This document shows, one piece after another, positions 20,930 through 33,476 of a DNA stretch of 64,000 bases. The notes under the pieces were generated by a model. It worked only from the letters and a program-made list of their open reading frames with translations. It did not search any database and had not been told where the DNA came from. Each line of letters begins with the position of its first letter. The first letter of the stretch is position 1. A program made the position numbers and the translations under genes. The stretch is from Cephalotus follicularis (Eukaryota; Streptophyta; Magnoliopsida; Oxalidales; Cephalotaceae), in contig BDDD01001619.1 in NCBI GenBank assembly GCA_001972305.1, positions 317,627 to 381,626 of the forward strand. Direction: 5' to 3'.

Positions 20930-22207
20930 ATCCTAAGTCCGTCTAATGTACTTAAGGATCCCCTTAACTACTTCCTAGTGTTTCATTCTGGGATTGGACT
21001 GAAATCGACATGCCATACCCAAGGCATGTGCGACAACAGACCTAGTACACAGCATAGCATACATGATCGATCCTACAGTCGAAGCATAAGGCATCCAACT
21101 CATGTGTATCCTTTCCTCAGATGTCTGCGGGGACATCTTCTTGGAAAGTTGAATTCCATGGCCTATTGGCAATAAGCCTTGTTTGGAATTCTCCATACTG
21201 AACCGTTTCAGCACTTTGCTGATGCACTGGCTTTGGGAAAGCCCAAGCAACCTACTAGATCTATCTTCGTAGATCTTTATACCAAGTATGTAGGAGGCTT
21301 CTCCCAAATCCTTCATGGAGAAGTTCTTGGTTGGCCACACTTTCACAGATTGCAACATCCCTACATCATTCCCAATGAGTAGAATGTCATCCACATATAG
21401 TACCAAGAAAGTGATACCTGAGTTATCCTGTTTTCGGTAAACACAAGGCTCGTCTACATTTTTAATGAAGCCAAAAGACTTGATAGCCTCATCAAAATAT
21501 ATGTTCGAGCTCCTAGATGCTTGCTTTAGTCCATAAATTGACCTTTGAAGCTTGCACACCATGTGCAAAGATTCAGTGGATGTAAACCCCTCGGGTGTGG
21601 ACATATAAATGTCCTCTTCAAGATGTATATTCAAGAATACAGTCTTGACATCCATTTGCCAAATCTCATAATCATAATGAGCGGCAATAGAAATCAAAAT
21701 CCGAATAGATTTGAGCATCGCAACTGGTGAGAAAGTTTTTGTATAATCGACACCATGTCGCTGTCTATACCTTTTCGCTACCAACCGCGCTTTGTAAGTC
21801 TCAATCTTTCCATCTGCGCCAATCTTCTTCTTGAAGATCCATTTGCAACCAATAGGCACTATGCCCTCGGGAGCTTTGACCAAGTTCGAAACTTGGTTGG
21901 CGTACATGGAATTCATCTCGGATTTCATGGCATCTAACCATGCATCAGATTCAGTGCCTTGCACTTCTTCCTGATAGCTTGCAGGCTCATCATCCTCGAT
22001 GATGTTGGGTTCATCAGTGCCTTCAACTAGAACACCATATCTCTCGGGCGCTATTGAAACTCTGCCTGATCTCCTCAATATAGGAGTGTTTGAATGAGAT
22101 CCAATCTCATGCTGGAATCTAATTCCAGCTGTGTCTCTAGAGGTACCAGCCTCTATTTCCTTTCCATTCTGTGGTGTTTCTCCTGATGGCAACTCCTCGA
22201 ATTCCAC
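20930..22207 (-). pseudogene. Copia G reverse transcriptase (410-residue open stretch)
   Basis: The longest open frame in the window. An acidic linker with RRSGRVSIAPERYG leads into W.DAMKSEMNSM, GCKWIFKKKIGADG, YKARLVAKRYRQRHGVDYTKTFSPVA, QMDVKTVFLN (usually KTAFLNG), YGLKQASRSSN and the catalytic LVLYVDDILLIGND, intact. DLGEASYILGIKI and GSIMYAMLCTR follow. The order integrase-RT-RNase H, right to left on the minus strand, identifies Ty1/copia. Its open state over 1.2 kb makes G's pol one of the better preserved here. Confidence 0.92.
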
Positions 22208-22279
22208 TTTGCTCCCACTACTTCCGGCGAGTAGGAATTCCTTCTCCAGGAAAACTGCAGTACGCGAAACAAAAACATT

Positions 22280-23110
22280 TTATTCGCTGGGATGGTAGAA
22301 ATGATATCCCATTGTTTCTTTGGGATACCCCACAAATCGACACCGATCTGATCGTGACTCCAACTTACTAGGCTCCAACCTTCGAATGTAAGTTGGACAA
22401 CCCCAAACTTTCAAATGTTTTAGGCTGGGTTTCCTCCCTGTCCATACCTGGTATGGAGTAGAGGGAACGGATTTCAAAGGAATCAGGTTAAGGACATATG
22501 CAACTGTTTCCAGTGCATAACCCCAAAAGGAGGAAGGGAGATCTGCAAAAGGCATCATGGACCGGACCATATTCATCAAGGTTCTATTCCTCCATTCAGA
22601 CACACCATTGTGATGTGGTGTTCCTAGAGGTGTCCACTTTGAGAGAATGCCATTATCTCTAAGATAATCCTGGAACTCAGCAGACAGGTATTCACCTCCT
22701 CGATCTGATCGAAGTGTTTTAATGGGCTTACCTGTTTGCTTTTCTACTTCATTTATAAATTCCTTGAACCTCTCAAAAGAATCTGATTTGTATCTCATCA
22801 AAAACACATACCCATACCGTGACAAATCATCGGTAAAAGTAATGAAGTAAAGATATCCTCCTTGCACACTGACCAACATAGGTCCACAGACATCGGTGTG
22901 GATTAAACCCAGTATATCCACCGCCCTCTCTCCTTGACCGGAGAAAGGAGATTTGGTAATTTTTCCAAGTAGGCAAGATTCACATGTTGGAAAAGACTCT
23001 AAGTCTTGGATGTCCAAAAGGCCATCCTTAACCAACTTTGACATACTTGCCTCACTAGGATGACCCAGTATGCAATGCCAAGTATAGGATTGATTAATTT
23101 CATTATTCAC
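22280..23110 (-). pseudogene. Copia G integrase
   Basis: A 276-residue open stretch. The GAG-pre-integrase zinc region reads WHCILGHPSEASMSKL, then CESCLLGK. The DDE core shows HTDVCGPM (Asp), LRSDRGGEYLS (Asp) and NGVSEWRNRTL with Glu retained, though the usual neighbouring Arg is Trp. WGYALETVAYVLN and GRKPSLKHLKVWGC mark the C-terminal copia region. It is separated from RT by a frameshift at 22208-22280 and from protease by a stop near 23120. Confidence 0.9.
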
Positions 23111-23128
23111 TCTTTGTCTTTTAGTTCC

Positions 23129-23530
23129 TTACTCGATTGACAATGCCATATTGTGATCAGTATTTATAATATAAATCCCATTATCAAAGTGCCCATCACA
23201 TACGATATTTTTGTCACTAGACAAAAGAGAACAACCATTCACATTAAAATTAAGCTCCAAGCCCAATTTACATAGATACGAAACACTAACAATGTTCCGA
23301 ATTAAGTTCTCAACCAAATAACAGGGATTCAAACTGATTACAAAACCACCAGGCAAATGTAAATCATAAACACCCACAACTTCAGTAATGATCCTTGATC
23401 CATCACCCAGTCGCAGGTCCACTGCTTCTTCAGCTCTAAGTTGCCTGGCGTTTCTTAGACCCTACCAAGAATTGCAAATATTAATACCACAACTAGTGTC
23501 TAACACCTAAGTAGAACTAATATTTGAAGC
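23129..23530 (-). pseudogene. Copia G protease, catalytic loop damaged
   Basis: The frame reads VLDTSCGINICNSW, stop, GLRNARQLR and then DLRLGDGSRI (open from 23422). The family usually has W.LDTG here, so the catalytic loop Gly is Ser. A TAG sits at the Trp position before VLD and another where GL is usually preceded by Gln. It then continues LHLPGGFVISLNPCYLVENL, as copia protease and spacer do. The enzyme would process Gag-Pol; as written it is doubly broken. Confidence 0.8.
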
Positions 23531-23544
23531 TACATGAAGCTCAA

Positions 23545-24417
23545 TCATGTAGGTACCTGAACCAAAGGCACCAACTGGGAAGCAAGAAACTCCTTGCAGT
23601 CCTTTTTCCAATGACCTTGTTTCCCACAAAAGAAACAAGCTTTATCCTCCGTAAGCTGTTTGAGCTTATCCTTGATTATTTCCCCAACCACTCTAAGTGG
23701 CTTTTCTTTCTTTATGTTCTTCTTCTTCTTCTTGGCCTTGCCTTTCATTTTAGACCCACTCTTATTAAGGGCAGTCTTTGAAGAAGAAGGAAGAAACATC
23801 ACGACATATTTTGACTTACCAATGTCAAGATGCGCCTCCGCAGTTTTGAGCATAGCCACTAGCTCAAGCAATGAACAATCCACCTTATTCATGTGGAAGT
23901 TCATAACAAATTGTGAGAAAGACCGAGGGAGGGATGACAAAACAAGATCTATGTAGAAATCGTTATCCATAGTCAAATCTAATTGAGCCAACTACTCAAT
24001 AAGATCTATCATCTTCAGTCCATGCGCATGGACCGAAGTTCCCTCCACCATCTTTGTACAGAAAAGCTGATGAGAGAGGTTGAACCTGGCAGTCCTAGAC
24101 TGTACGCCATACAACTCCCTGAGACGGAGAAGTATAGCACCAAGGCTCTCCATGTGCTCGTGCTGTCGCTGTAGCTCCGGCACCATGCCAGCTTTAGCGA
24201 GGCACCGAGCCTGCTCGTCATCATCAAGCCACTTTGCAACAGCGGATTGAGTTTCCAAAGATGGATCATCACCTAGTATCGGGGGGTTTTCTATCATCAC
24301 ATGAGACAATTTCATTGATGTCAGAACAAAGCGCAGATTACGCTGCCAGTCAAGGAAATTTGGCCCATCCAGTTTATTAGTCTCCAAGACTCTAGCAATA
24401 GCGGCGTTGATAGACAT
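23545..24417 (-). pseudogene. Copia G Gag
   Basis: Starts MSINAAIARVLETNKLDG at 24417, with NFLDWQRNLRFVL (copia Gag N-terminal domain). After LKMIDLIE a single stop at 23992 interrupts the frame, which resumes LAQLDLTMDNDFYIDLVLSSLP. Then come SFSQFVMNFHMNK, a lysine-rich stretch (KGKAKKKKKNIKKEK) and a complete zinc knuckle, CFFCGKQGHWKKDC. An in-frame ATG lies farther out at 24450, but the family starts at MS. Only one nonsense change in about 290 residues makes this a fairly young Gag. Confidence 0.88.
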
Positions 24418-24450
24418 TTTTGCAAAGTATACACAACCTAAGGGAAACAA

Positions 24451-26057
24451 TAGAGGTTATTAGCAAATATTCCATTTACCATGTTACTACCATAACACTT
24501 CGTCTTTAGTGTTTATGGTTCCTCCCACTATTCTAATCGTATCCCACACCTCCATGTGGAATTCGAGAGATCTAATCTCTTAGTGGGGATTAGAATCTAT
24601 CTCAACATGTTATGGCCTCTACTTTAGCATGACAAACCATAACACCCAAGATAGGTAGGCTCGCCTGCCAATTTACACAGTTCAGGATCCAATCCCCCAG
24701 GCTCGTGTAAGATCCAATCATAGATTCGGCCTACCAGCTCAATATGATCTCAGTTTTAGCATGACAAACCATTAGAGCTAGCATAAGTCAATTCCCACAA
24801 TCCTCAAAGAAATACGCACATTTTGACACCCATGCGTTTACGTGTCCAAGTGACAAATCATTGCTATTTCCTTGCAGTGCCTTGCACCGACGTTGACATG
24901 GCATCTGACAAATCACAGACCTCAGCTTTAGCATGACCACCCACAATCTGCCCATGCCACTCAACGAGAACTATGGAAAGCCACGTCGGGTCACTCCTAG
25001 TGTCTCTGGCGTATATGACTTATTATTTCAAACTTGGAGGGATTTTAGGTCTCACGTTTTTCTTAGCCGATCCATTAATTAATTCATTGGTTTCTTTAGC
25101 CAAAATCAATTAATTACTTCTTACATGCAATGATGTGTTTGGACTAATGTCCAACATAAAATAAAAAGGCTAGGCTAGGGACAATTCTATAGTGATTCAC
25201 ACAAGCCAATGTGATCACTGGGTCTCCTAGGTGAACTATTTAATTCTACTTTATTACATTGTATACCATGCATTCATGGCCTTCATTTTGGTCTTGCAAC
25301 TTCCTTGATCTTCCTCTCCATCCTCCATCTGATTCTCTTCCTTTGCTTACAAACTTTTTAATAAATTTACATTTAAATTTTAAAGAAGAGAATACAAATA
25401 TAGGGAGAAAATAATCTATCCTTGAGAGGATTAAAAGATAAGAAATTAAGGTGCTCGCAGGCCACCAAATTACAAACCAAATAAAATTAATAAAGCAAAT
25501 TAAACATCCACAAAAGAAACAGAAAACTAGGTCAAGCCTCATAGCCTATCATCATGCATACACATCCAAAAATATATCTAATATAAATTTTGAATGAACA
25601 CTTAACATTTTAATTTTTGATAGCTAATCGAATCAAATGTGGCATAATATGGTATAACTCCCACTAGATTAGTTAAAATCCAGCATCCACAGGGATTACA
25701 TACCAACAATCCAATCTCGTATTTGTCTCGTATAAAGCGGCGACGCTTTATCATAAGCATTAGCGATCACGCGTTGACGCTTTGCGTAACCATCTGTGCT
25801 TTAAACAAAGCGTCGTAACTTAAAACATTAAGTGTCGACGCAAATTCCATACCGTCTGTGCTTTATAGTTTCCGCTAGCGCATAACAACAGTTTGTCAGT
25901 GCTTAACGTCTAACTGTCGACGATTTACACGAAACCATCGACGGTTTACACGAAACCGACGACGGTCAGACTGTACAGAACGACAAACAGCCACTGATAT
26001 AATCCAAAAAAGCCACCAAAAACCAAAAACAAAGTCTAACTGGAGTTGATTAGTTGT
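24451..26057 (-). other. Copia G 5' leader (1.6 kb, non-coding)
   Basis: The region between the primer-binding site (26058) and Gag holds no supported reading frame. It has paired ATAACAC and TTAGCATGAC words (24490-24960), AT-rich sequence with A/T runs (25050-25720) and a palindrome array (25730-25960). The leader is unusually long for a copia element and may include an unrecognised insertion. Confidence 0.6.
25730..25965. repeat. GCGTCGAC palindrome array in the copia G leader
   Basis: About eight degraded copies: AAGCGGCGACGCTT, GCGTTGACGCTTT, AAGCGTCGTAACTT, AAGTGTCGACGC, and a right-hand set of the type CGACGGTTTACACGAAACC in three near-tandem units (25917-25965). It lies between Gag and the primer-binding site, outside the LTR, unlike the gypsy arrays. 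Confidence 0.7.
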
Positions 26058-26068
26058 CTCTGATACCA
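26058..26068 (-). promoter_or_regulatory. Primer-binding site of copia element G
   Basis: The reverse complement reads TGGTATCAGAG exactly, two bases from the LTR edge at 26071. It matches the 3' end complement of initiator Met tRNA. Confidence 0.88.
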
Positions 26069-26070
26069 CT

Positions 26071-28147
26071 TGAAAGAAAAATATTGAGTTTATGGTCATT
26101 TTAGGCGTTAGGTGCATAGGATGTATAACTTTAATTTTCATTAAAGTTGCTCTAAAAACAAAGACATCCTATAATCCAACTCCATAAACGATCATAACCA
26201 TCCTAGGATCGCTAATCAACAGCCCAGTTAAACAATAACTGGTATATATATATTGAGAAGAATAGAGATTAATCCAAGCTACCAAACTCCTTCCTTCAAG
26301 AATCCATTCTGAGACTTCAAGCTTTAACTCCGAAACAGATAGCAGCGAATAACAAAACCAAAGAAGTCCTATATGTCTAATCCTAAACTAGGATCAATAT
26401 AGGAGAAGTAGTGCTCAATGAAAGCAATACACCACCTATAGAAATCAAGATGTGGTGTTATCGATTAATGGTATTTGCTTTCTCTCATTTATCTTTTGTT
26501 CTCTAATAACCAAAAGCCAGACTCTCTCTCTCACTGCAAGACGTCTAGGTTCATGCAGTGTCCTGCAAAAAGACGTTCTCCCTCTCTTTTATGCTATTAA
26601 GCATCCAGTCATTTGACCACAAGTGGATCACTATTAAGCCAGCCATAATGAACACATTTTGCTAGGATTTGAATTCCTTGAATTCGTTTCCCTTTCCATT
26701 CATGTCACCATGACTCACGAATGTTTCCATTTCCAGTTTGCATAACATATGGCTTTTCCATTTGCTGTTGCATGACTCGCATAATGTCCAAAATCCCATA
26801 AACGTGTTGTCTTCATGATTTCCATATCAACAAGACGTGTTCTGTCCATGCAACCCATAAAGAGAGAGATTGAGAGATAAAGAGATAATAATCCAATTAT
26901 TATTTAATACCAAAATCATACTAGTATGTTACATCAACTAATCAGTCACGTAACATTACTAATACACCACAATATAACATGTGCCATCACACGTTATAAT
27001 ACAATACAATATATATATCCAATACATATACTCGTGAGGTAGGACCTAAAAGTTCAGAATAAAATCGGTAACGATGGTATGTTACTAAGACGCCTTGCTC
27101 TTAAGTAAACTCACCATAAATAGTCCTTGACTATTTTAAGACCCTGAACCTATGACCATCATATTTCATGTGTGTAAATTAATTCCCACAATTAAGTCTG
27201 TTTCCGAAACATCCGATACTTTATCCTGACAATAGTTACCGTGTACTATAATCCTCCGTCGTCCTCGGCTCCGATCACGGACTAGGGTAAGGATACGTGT
27301 TAACCCTAGATATGCCTGTATCTATAAATCTGTAATTACCATCATGACTATCGACAAGCCTTTCCGAAAACCCTAGGTTCCAGCTCTTCATAACCTGGCC
27401 AGGTATTTCAAAGTCCACAATGAATACAGATATTATAGAGCCAATCACCTTCACATCAGGTGTGACAATCCCTTGTTACGAACTCACTTACATTCACATA
27501 AATCATGCAAGACCCAAAAGCTGCCTGTTTACCAACCCCGAAAAAGAACTGGGTAGGGCAGAAATCAAAGTCAGACAGTCTCTATGCAATGTACAGTAGC
27601 CGCTCAGGTCTAAGGATCAGACAAGTCCACCAAGAACTTGCTAGACTCGTAGGCCTATACACTACTGTCTCAGATGAGAAACTCTACTGGCACAGGACAT
27701 GTGACCATCCAAATAGAATTCCCATGGTGGGTCAAGTTCAGTGTACATGCTCCCATCACGCACCCCCCATTAGCTTTAGGGTTCAACCCAAGTGGCAATG
27801 AGATACTCTACCCTCCCATTCGTGACAGCAAGCATAATACTGCAAGTCTATCCGATTCACAAATGCCCTGAATAAGTGAACCTATGACTTGGAACATTTT
27901 AGTCACAGGGAATAAGGAAGTCGCTCTCATCGCCCTTGGCTCGACAACCAACCCTTTGATGTGACAGGGCACCATATATGTAAGCAGTAACATGCTTCAA
28001 TTATGTGATAAAACATATACAATTATGCCATTAATAAAATATATTTTGCACAATGTAACATGGATAGATCAAGACTGTATATTATATGAACATAGTACAA
28101 ATACATCCAGCCACCTAGTTGCTTGACGGGTCACACTCTCTCTAACA
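26071..28147 (-). mobile_element. Copia element G 5' LTR, complete
   Basis: About 2.08 kb, from TGAAAGAAAAATATTG to CTCTCTCTAACA. The right-hand 1.0 kb matches the truncated 3' LTR at 19387. It carries the conserved words GACCTGAGCGG (reverse complement near 27595) and GGTGTGACAATCCC shared with the copia-type LTRs at 5136 and 10122. No coding capacity. The E-type LTR begins directly after it at 28148. Confidence 0.82.
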
Positions 28148-28261
28148 GTATGCACTTTCTAAAATGGTAAAACACTTTAGAATTCATTAACATCTCAATC
28201 CACAATTCAATCCATAGTAATCATGCAAGCAAACATATGCTCAAATCTGCAAATAGGCTCT

Positions 28262-28690
28262 TTTGGCGTCAACATGTACTGTCTAAGCATCAACGTTCAT
28301 AGCAGTCACTGAAGCGTCGCCGTTTTACTCTTGGCGTTGACACTTTTGTCCTTTAAGCGTCGGCGCTTTAACTCTTAGCGTCAGTGCTTTAAACCAGAAG
28401 CTTTATGCGTCAATATCTTGTCTCTTTAGCATCGATGCTCCAAGGTAAGGACCCTTGAGCGTAGGCGCTTTAACTCTTGGCATCGACGCTTTAAGGTAGG
28501 AACCTTAAGTGTCAACGTTTCAAGCATTGTTTCCTCGTGTATAATAGTGAAAAGCGTCGACGCTTTTCTCATAAGCGTCGACGGTCGAGTAAAACCAGGA
28601 CTATGTCGCATCCTTCTTTCCGTCTAATAGTCCAAGGCGTCGAAGCTTTTCCTTTAAGCATCGAAGGTTAAAGAAAACCAGAGCATCGTC
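28262..28690. repeat. GCGTCGACGC palindrome array, E-type LTR
   Basis: About sixteen copies. The first starts are 28266, 28287, 28314, 28334, 28357 and 28378 (steps 21, 27, 20, 23, 21). The best copy is the AAGCGTCGACGCTT pair near 28553-28580. Confidence 0.85.
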
Positions 28691-30046
28691 TTCTTCAACG
28701 CGTCTTAATACCAGTAGAAATCAAGCATATCAACACATGCAATTCAATCCATATTCATTCCAGAACACAACATGCATGGCAGGTTAACTATCCTTAGTAA
28801 CCATAACATCAATCATACAATCCATAACAACCATGCATTTCATCAATGATCATTTACTATTTTTGAACTTAAAAGTACATTTATATAATCCCTACCTTAG
28901 ATTCCAATTTAGGAATCGTAGTCCACCTCTTTAATTTCAAGGACCTGTGACGTTTTTGAGCTTCCCAGTAGCTCCAAGTCCGGTCCAGTAGCTCCAACCA
29001 GGTTCAAGCTTTGGTTTCCAAGCTCCTCTTCCCGGCTCAAGAATGGAGAAATGATCTTTCTCTTTCTCTTCTCTTTTCTGGCTTCTCTTTCTCTTTCTTT
29101 CTCTTTTCTTTCTTTCTAGGTGCTGATCGAAGGAGATAAGAGGCGTGCTTTTATGGCACATTTCTCTCCCTTTCTTTCCCTTCCACATATGCCTGGCGCC
29201 AAGTGACACGCCCCGTTTCCCCTACACCCTACTGGGAGACGAGCCATGCCAGAAGGAAGGATACACCCCATTATCCTCTACCTCGAACACCAACCACAAA
29301 ACATAAGCCTTAGATTTCAAGCTATGAGATCCGACGTAAAAACACGTCACAAGGAACTAACTAACCGAGCTTCCCAAAATGACCACGTACGCTAAGGCGC
29401 TAAAGCCCGAGGACACAAAACAACGCTACACCCGAGCTCTCGAACGTCAGCGTTTCACTACATAACATATGACATGGTTAGTCAGGAGGTCGGGCAAAAC
29501 TAAACCGAGGTTAAACCTCAACACATGACGTTACACCCTATGTCCGAGGACTAGGTTCCCGTGCTAGCTGCTCTGCCCCCATCCTAGAGGTCGGATCTAA
29601 CAAAGCCAAGAAGGTCTACCACCCCACCTATGGTCGGACAAGACTCCAAGTCGCTCCACGCCATCTCGGCATCTCGGCATCTAAGCCACCTACACACTTA
29701 GAAACCCCAACGAACCCCTCAAGGATCTCATAAACATATAAAGGCATAAAATCACCAATTTATATCATTGCTTTGCCGAGAAACCACAAAAGAATACCAT
29801 ATGTAACACAATCCAGAGATGATTTACAAAAGAATTACAAGGCTGTTAAAGATTCTCATGGCCTACAACATAATCTATACAAACACCCAAAATACCCAAA
29901 ATACCCCCAATGCATGCAGGTCTGACTAGCCGAGGAGCCATCTAAGGTGCTCACGCCAAGCTCTACCTATTCCAAAACACTCCTTGGTCTGGTGGATCAC
30001 AAGAACTTCAAACCACGACTTCCTCTGAGAAAAACTGAGAGGGAAT

Positions 30047-30061
30047 TAGTCCAACTGACTA
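30047..30061 (-). other. Hairpin in LTR H1 (TAGTC/GACTA stem)
   Basis: Five-bp stem with a 5-nt loop. On the element strand the surroundings (CTCACTAGTC...GACTAATTCC) parallel CTACTTAGCC...GGCTAATACC in family C, with the stem pair C-G replaced by T-A. It lies about 840 bp from the LTR end, farther than in other families. H2 has a weaker version (40412-40426). Confidence 0.5.
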
Positions 30062-30275
30062 GTGAGCAAGAACAAGGATCTCCCTGAGCGTTCCTCAACC
30101 ACTGGATACGCTACAAGCAACATCTCGTGCCATGCCCCAACCGGGCTGACAACAATACATATAACACTACTCAACAAAACAGAGAAAGATGTGAATATGT
30201 ATAAGTCAAGAGAAATTAACAGAGTAAAGAGAAAGACGTAAGAGAAACCAACTCAATGACCAATCTCGATAAAAA

Positions 30276-30276
<1 letters not shown>

Positions 30277-30311
<35 letters not shown>
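30277..30311. repeat. (AAT)n microsatellite in H1
   Basis: About 11 TAA/AAT trinucleotides. H2 has no such expansion, so it arose in this copy. Confidence 0.95.
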
Positions 30312-30312
<1 letters not shown>

Positions 30313-32504
30313 TACCAAGGAGCCATCCACTAAAAGAAATCAAAACAATGATCAAGGACTCTGAGGATCACATAGATCAGAGGAACACTGGTACTGCGCA
30401 GATTCACATACTCACTTGCTACCCATACCATGTCCACACACACCGCTGCCGAAACCACCTCGGCCATATCATCCTCAGCAATGCTGGAACCACATCGGCA
30501 TCCACAAGTAATAGCTCCGCCGGAACCACATCGACGAGGTCATGGGCTACAGGATTGTACACATCCCTCATATACGCATATAGATGCCACATGTCCAGAG
30601 CACAACACCACATGAACTTCGATCGAAGGGCTACAGAAGCTCTACCTTTATCGGCAATCACGTAGCTAAACATCGACTAAGGGGCCCGCGAATCACCGCT
30701 CAGCTCCACCCTCGTCGGCAATCACATAGGAGAACTTTGACTAAGAGGTAAGCGAATCACCGCTCCAACCTTCTTCCCTCAGCAATCTCATGTCCGAGCA
30801 CTCAACATGGCTTGACCAAGGAAGTAGTTGATCCATCGGCTGCACTCACACAACATACCGTCATAGACCAACGGGATGAGTAGATCTAGGTAACGGAACC
30901 CAGGGACAGTCACACCCAACAGCCCATCATAGACAATGCAACTGCTGAATGGAATTGGGATCCAACGCCACACTCCTCCTCAGCCACATGAGTCTCACAT
31001 ACCTGTGCTTACCAGTACCCAGCATCCAAGAACAACGCATGATATCAAGAAGCATGAAATACTTTAAAACAACAGGGGAAAACATATCAACCCAAGACAT
31101 CGAGCATACCTACTCGGAAATAGTATTGCAACATGCAATAGCCAAGAAAGACAACAAGAAAACAAATCCTGGTCAAACGTTAATATCATGGAAAACAAGG
31201 CATATTATACAATAAGACTCTCAGAGTCAAATGATAGAAAAGGGAAATCCCACTCGATAGTAAACTGCAAGTCCTCTGACTAGCTCCCTTGGTGTAATAA
31301 CCGTAATTTCAATTAATGTATATTGTACAACGATGAATTAAATATGCATTTTCTTGAGATTATATGTTGGGATATCATTTGAATAGAATGAAATTGGAAT
31401 AAATTCTTAAATGAAAAGTAAAGAAATAAGTTCTGGTGCTAAACCGTTGAAGCTTAACGCCATACCGTCGACGCTTTGAGCCTAGACACGAGTACAAAAC
31501 GTGCAGTCAAGAGCTGGGTTATGACGCACAAACCGTCGATGCCAGAGAGAAACCGTCGACGCTTTGCACAGTGTCAGGACTGTGATACACGTCTGTTAAA
31601 ACAGAGCAGTGGCGCCAAAATGGTTCCTTGCAAGCTGAGTGTCCAGCGACGTGTCAACCATGCAAGGGAGACATTGCCAGCTGTTGACAATTCCAGACTA
31701 AGGAGCCTTGCATGTGCTATTTCACCTGCAAGTCTGCAAACCTGCAATCACAGCAGAAACTGTGAGAAAGAAACAAAGAGTGAAGGCATGCATAAGGGAG
31801 AAAGAAATGTCCAAATGAAAATTAGAAAACTGATGAATTAAAGACACGAATTTGAGCCTTTATATCAGCTGATACATGAGCTAATGAGTGTTAGAAAACA
31901 CTGAGGAATAGAGAGACAATCTAGACAATTGATGGAGGATTGCTAGAGGTTGAAGGAGCTTGAAGTTCAAGTTGAACTTGGAACATCACCTGGAATTGGT
32001 AAGTAATCCGAAATTCCTTGATGTTGTTATGGTTAATAGTTATGGAAACAGACTAAGACTAGATATACATATCCACTGTTAACATGATTATGAAAGATAA
32101 AGCCTGGGATTAGAGGTTGAAATTTGGATTTAGATAGGAAATGGAAATGGAACTTAGAAAATTAACTATAAGCTTATGTTTCAATTTTTGATGTTATCAT
32201 GGTGAGATAACTAGTTAAACTTACTGGTTTTGGTATCTAAACCTGTAAACATGCAATTGTGCAGATTAAATCTGCAATTTTGGAAGATTAAGTTGGTGTG
32301 AAAAACATTGGACTTAAACAGAGATATCAATTCAATTGATTTCGGGATTGCTTTTTAAGGTAGGGGTTTTGACATGTTTTTGAACATATAACATGTGTAA
32401 TGTGTAGTGATGGTTGAGATTTGATTGCATGTTGAATTGGACTGAGATTGAAACGATTTTGTGCATGCTCTGTTTTGTTGTTGCTCCTGGAAATTTGTAA
32501 GAAC

Positions 32505-32660
32505 GCCAGAAGCGCCGATGCTTAGGTTCAGACAGTTGACGCTTTGGTGTGTAAATATCGCATTTTAAGGCTTAGAATGTCAACGCTTTACGCTTTGATA
32601 GTGTGTCCAGTGCCGACGCTTAATCTCCAACCGTCGATGCTTAAAACGAAACTGTCGACG
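32505..32660. repeat. GCGTCGACGC palindromes in solo LTR S
   Basis: Six degraded copies, including CCGTCGATGCTT and CTGTCGACGCTTTAG, with a second set of three at 31450-31565 (ACCGTCGACGCTTT twice). Confidence 0.75.
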
Positions 32661-33451
32661 CTTTAGGGCAGTAATTGTGGAAGTGCTTAATTGATTGATT
32701 TAATTGGTTGTGGTTGTGAATATCCTTGAACTGCTATACTATTAAGCAATCTATATATTGCTGCCATTACTGTTTATTAAAGTAATTACTACTGTTTCAT
32801 ATAAATTTCAAGGATCATACTAACTTAATGCTTTAAGCACAAAGAAATGATTTTTAACATGGATTTCAGAAGAAAGATCTTATTGTTATACAAATTGCTA
32901 TTTCCTCTTATAAGAGGTAATGTTATCGTTTAGTTCTCCAAGAGAACCACTGATTGAATTGTTATGTTTTCTAAAAATGAAATCTACCGTTATATTGCAC
33001 ATTATAGATATATGTAATATTGTCATTGAATTGATTGAAATGATTGTCTATGCTATTGTCATTAGTTGAGTGATGACAGATGTCACTGGCTAACGGAGGT
33101 GGTCCTATGTGCCAGGAGTTGGCTAGAGTACCCACCCCATCTGTCTGCAATGCAGATCTTAATTGTTAAACTGCCCGCTAATGCCGGTAGTAATTGTTGC
33201 CTGATCTATCATCTTCGGAGTGTAGAGTGATAGTTAGGTGGTGCGCAGTTGGTGCTAGGAGTTAGCGACATGTGACACCCAAACCACTTTGTTGATTGAT
33301 TTTACCCTTGTGCGGTATCCCTGAATTGTATTGTCTATGGCCATTTGGCATGATTGCTCATCAATATTGAAATACTTATTTATATATGTTAGTCAAATTG
33401 ACTGTCATACATGTTTACATCTATATATTCTTTCTCATGCATTATTCCTAC

Positions 33452-33476
33452 TTAGCCAAGTGAGGACAACGGCTAA
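33452..33476 (+). other. Hairpin in solo LTR S (TTAGCC/GGCTAA)
   Basis: Six-bp stem with a 13-nt loop AAGTGAGGACAAC, 341 bp before the LTR 3' end. Identical to the hairpin in element C's 5' LTR. Confidence 0.7.

Noticed and set aside
30348..31071. Similar frames in H1 (30348-30665) and H2 (40766-41071) suggesting a conserved protein
   Set aside because: Similarity follows from H1 and H2 being copies of one LTR. The frames shift relative to each other and have no family resemblance.
31476..31841. 121-residue frame in solo LTR S as a possible gene
   Set aside because: It overlaps a palindrome cluster inside a clearly bounded solo LTR. The matching part of element C's LTRs does not show the frame.
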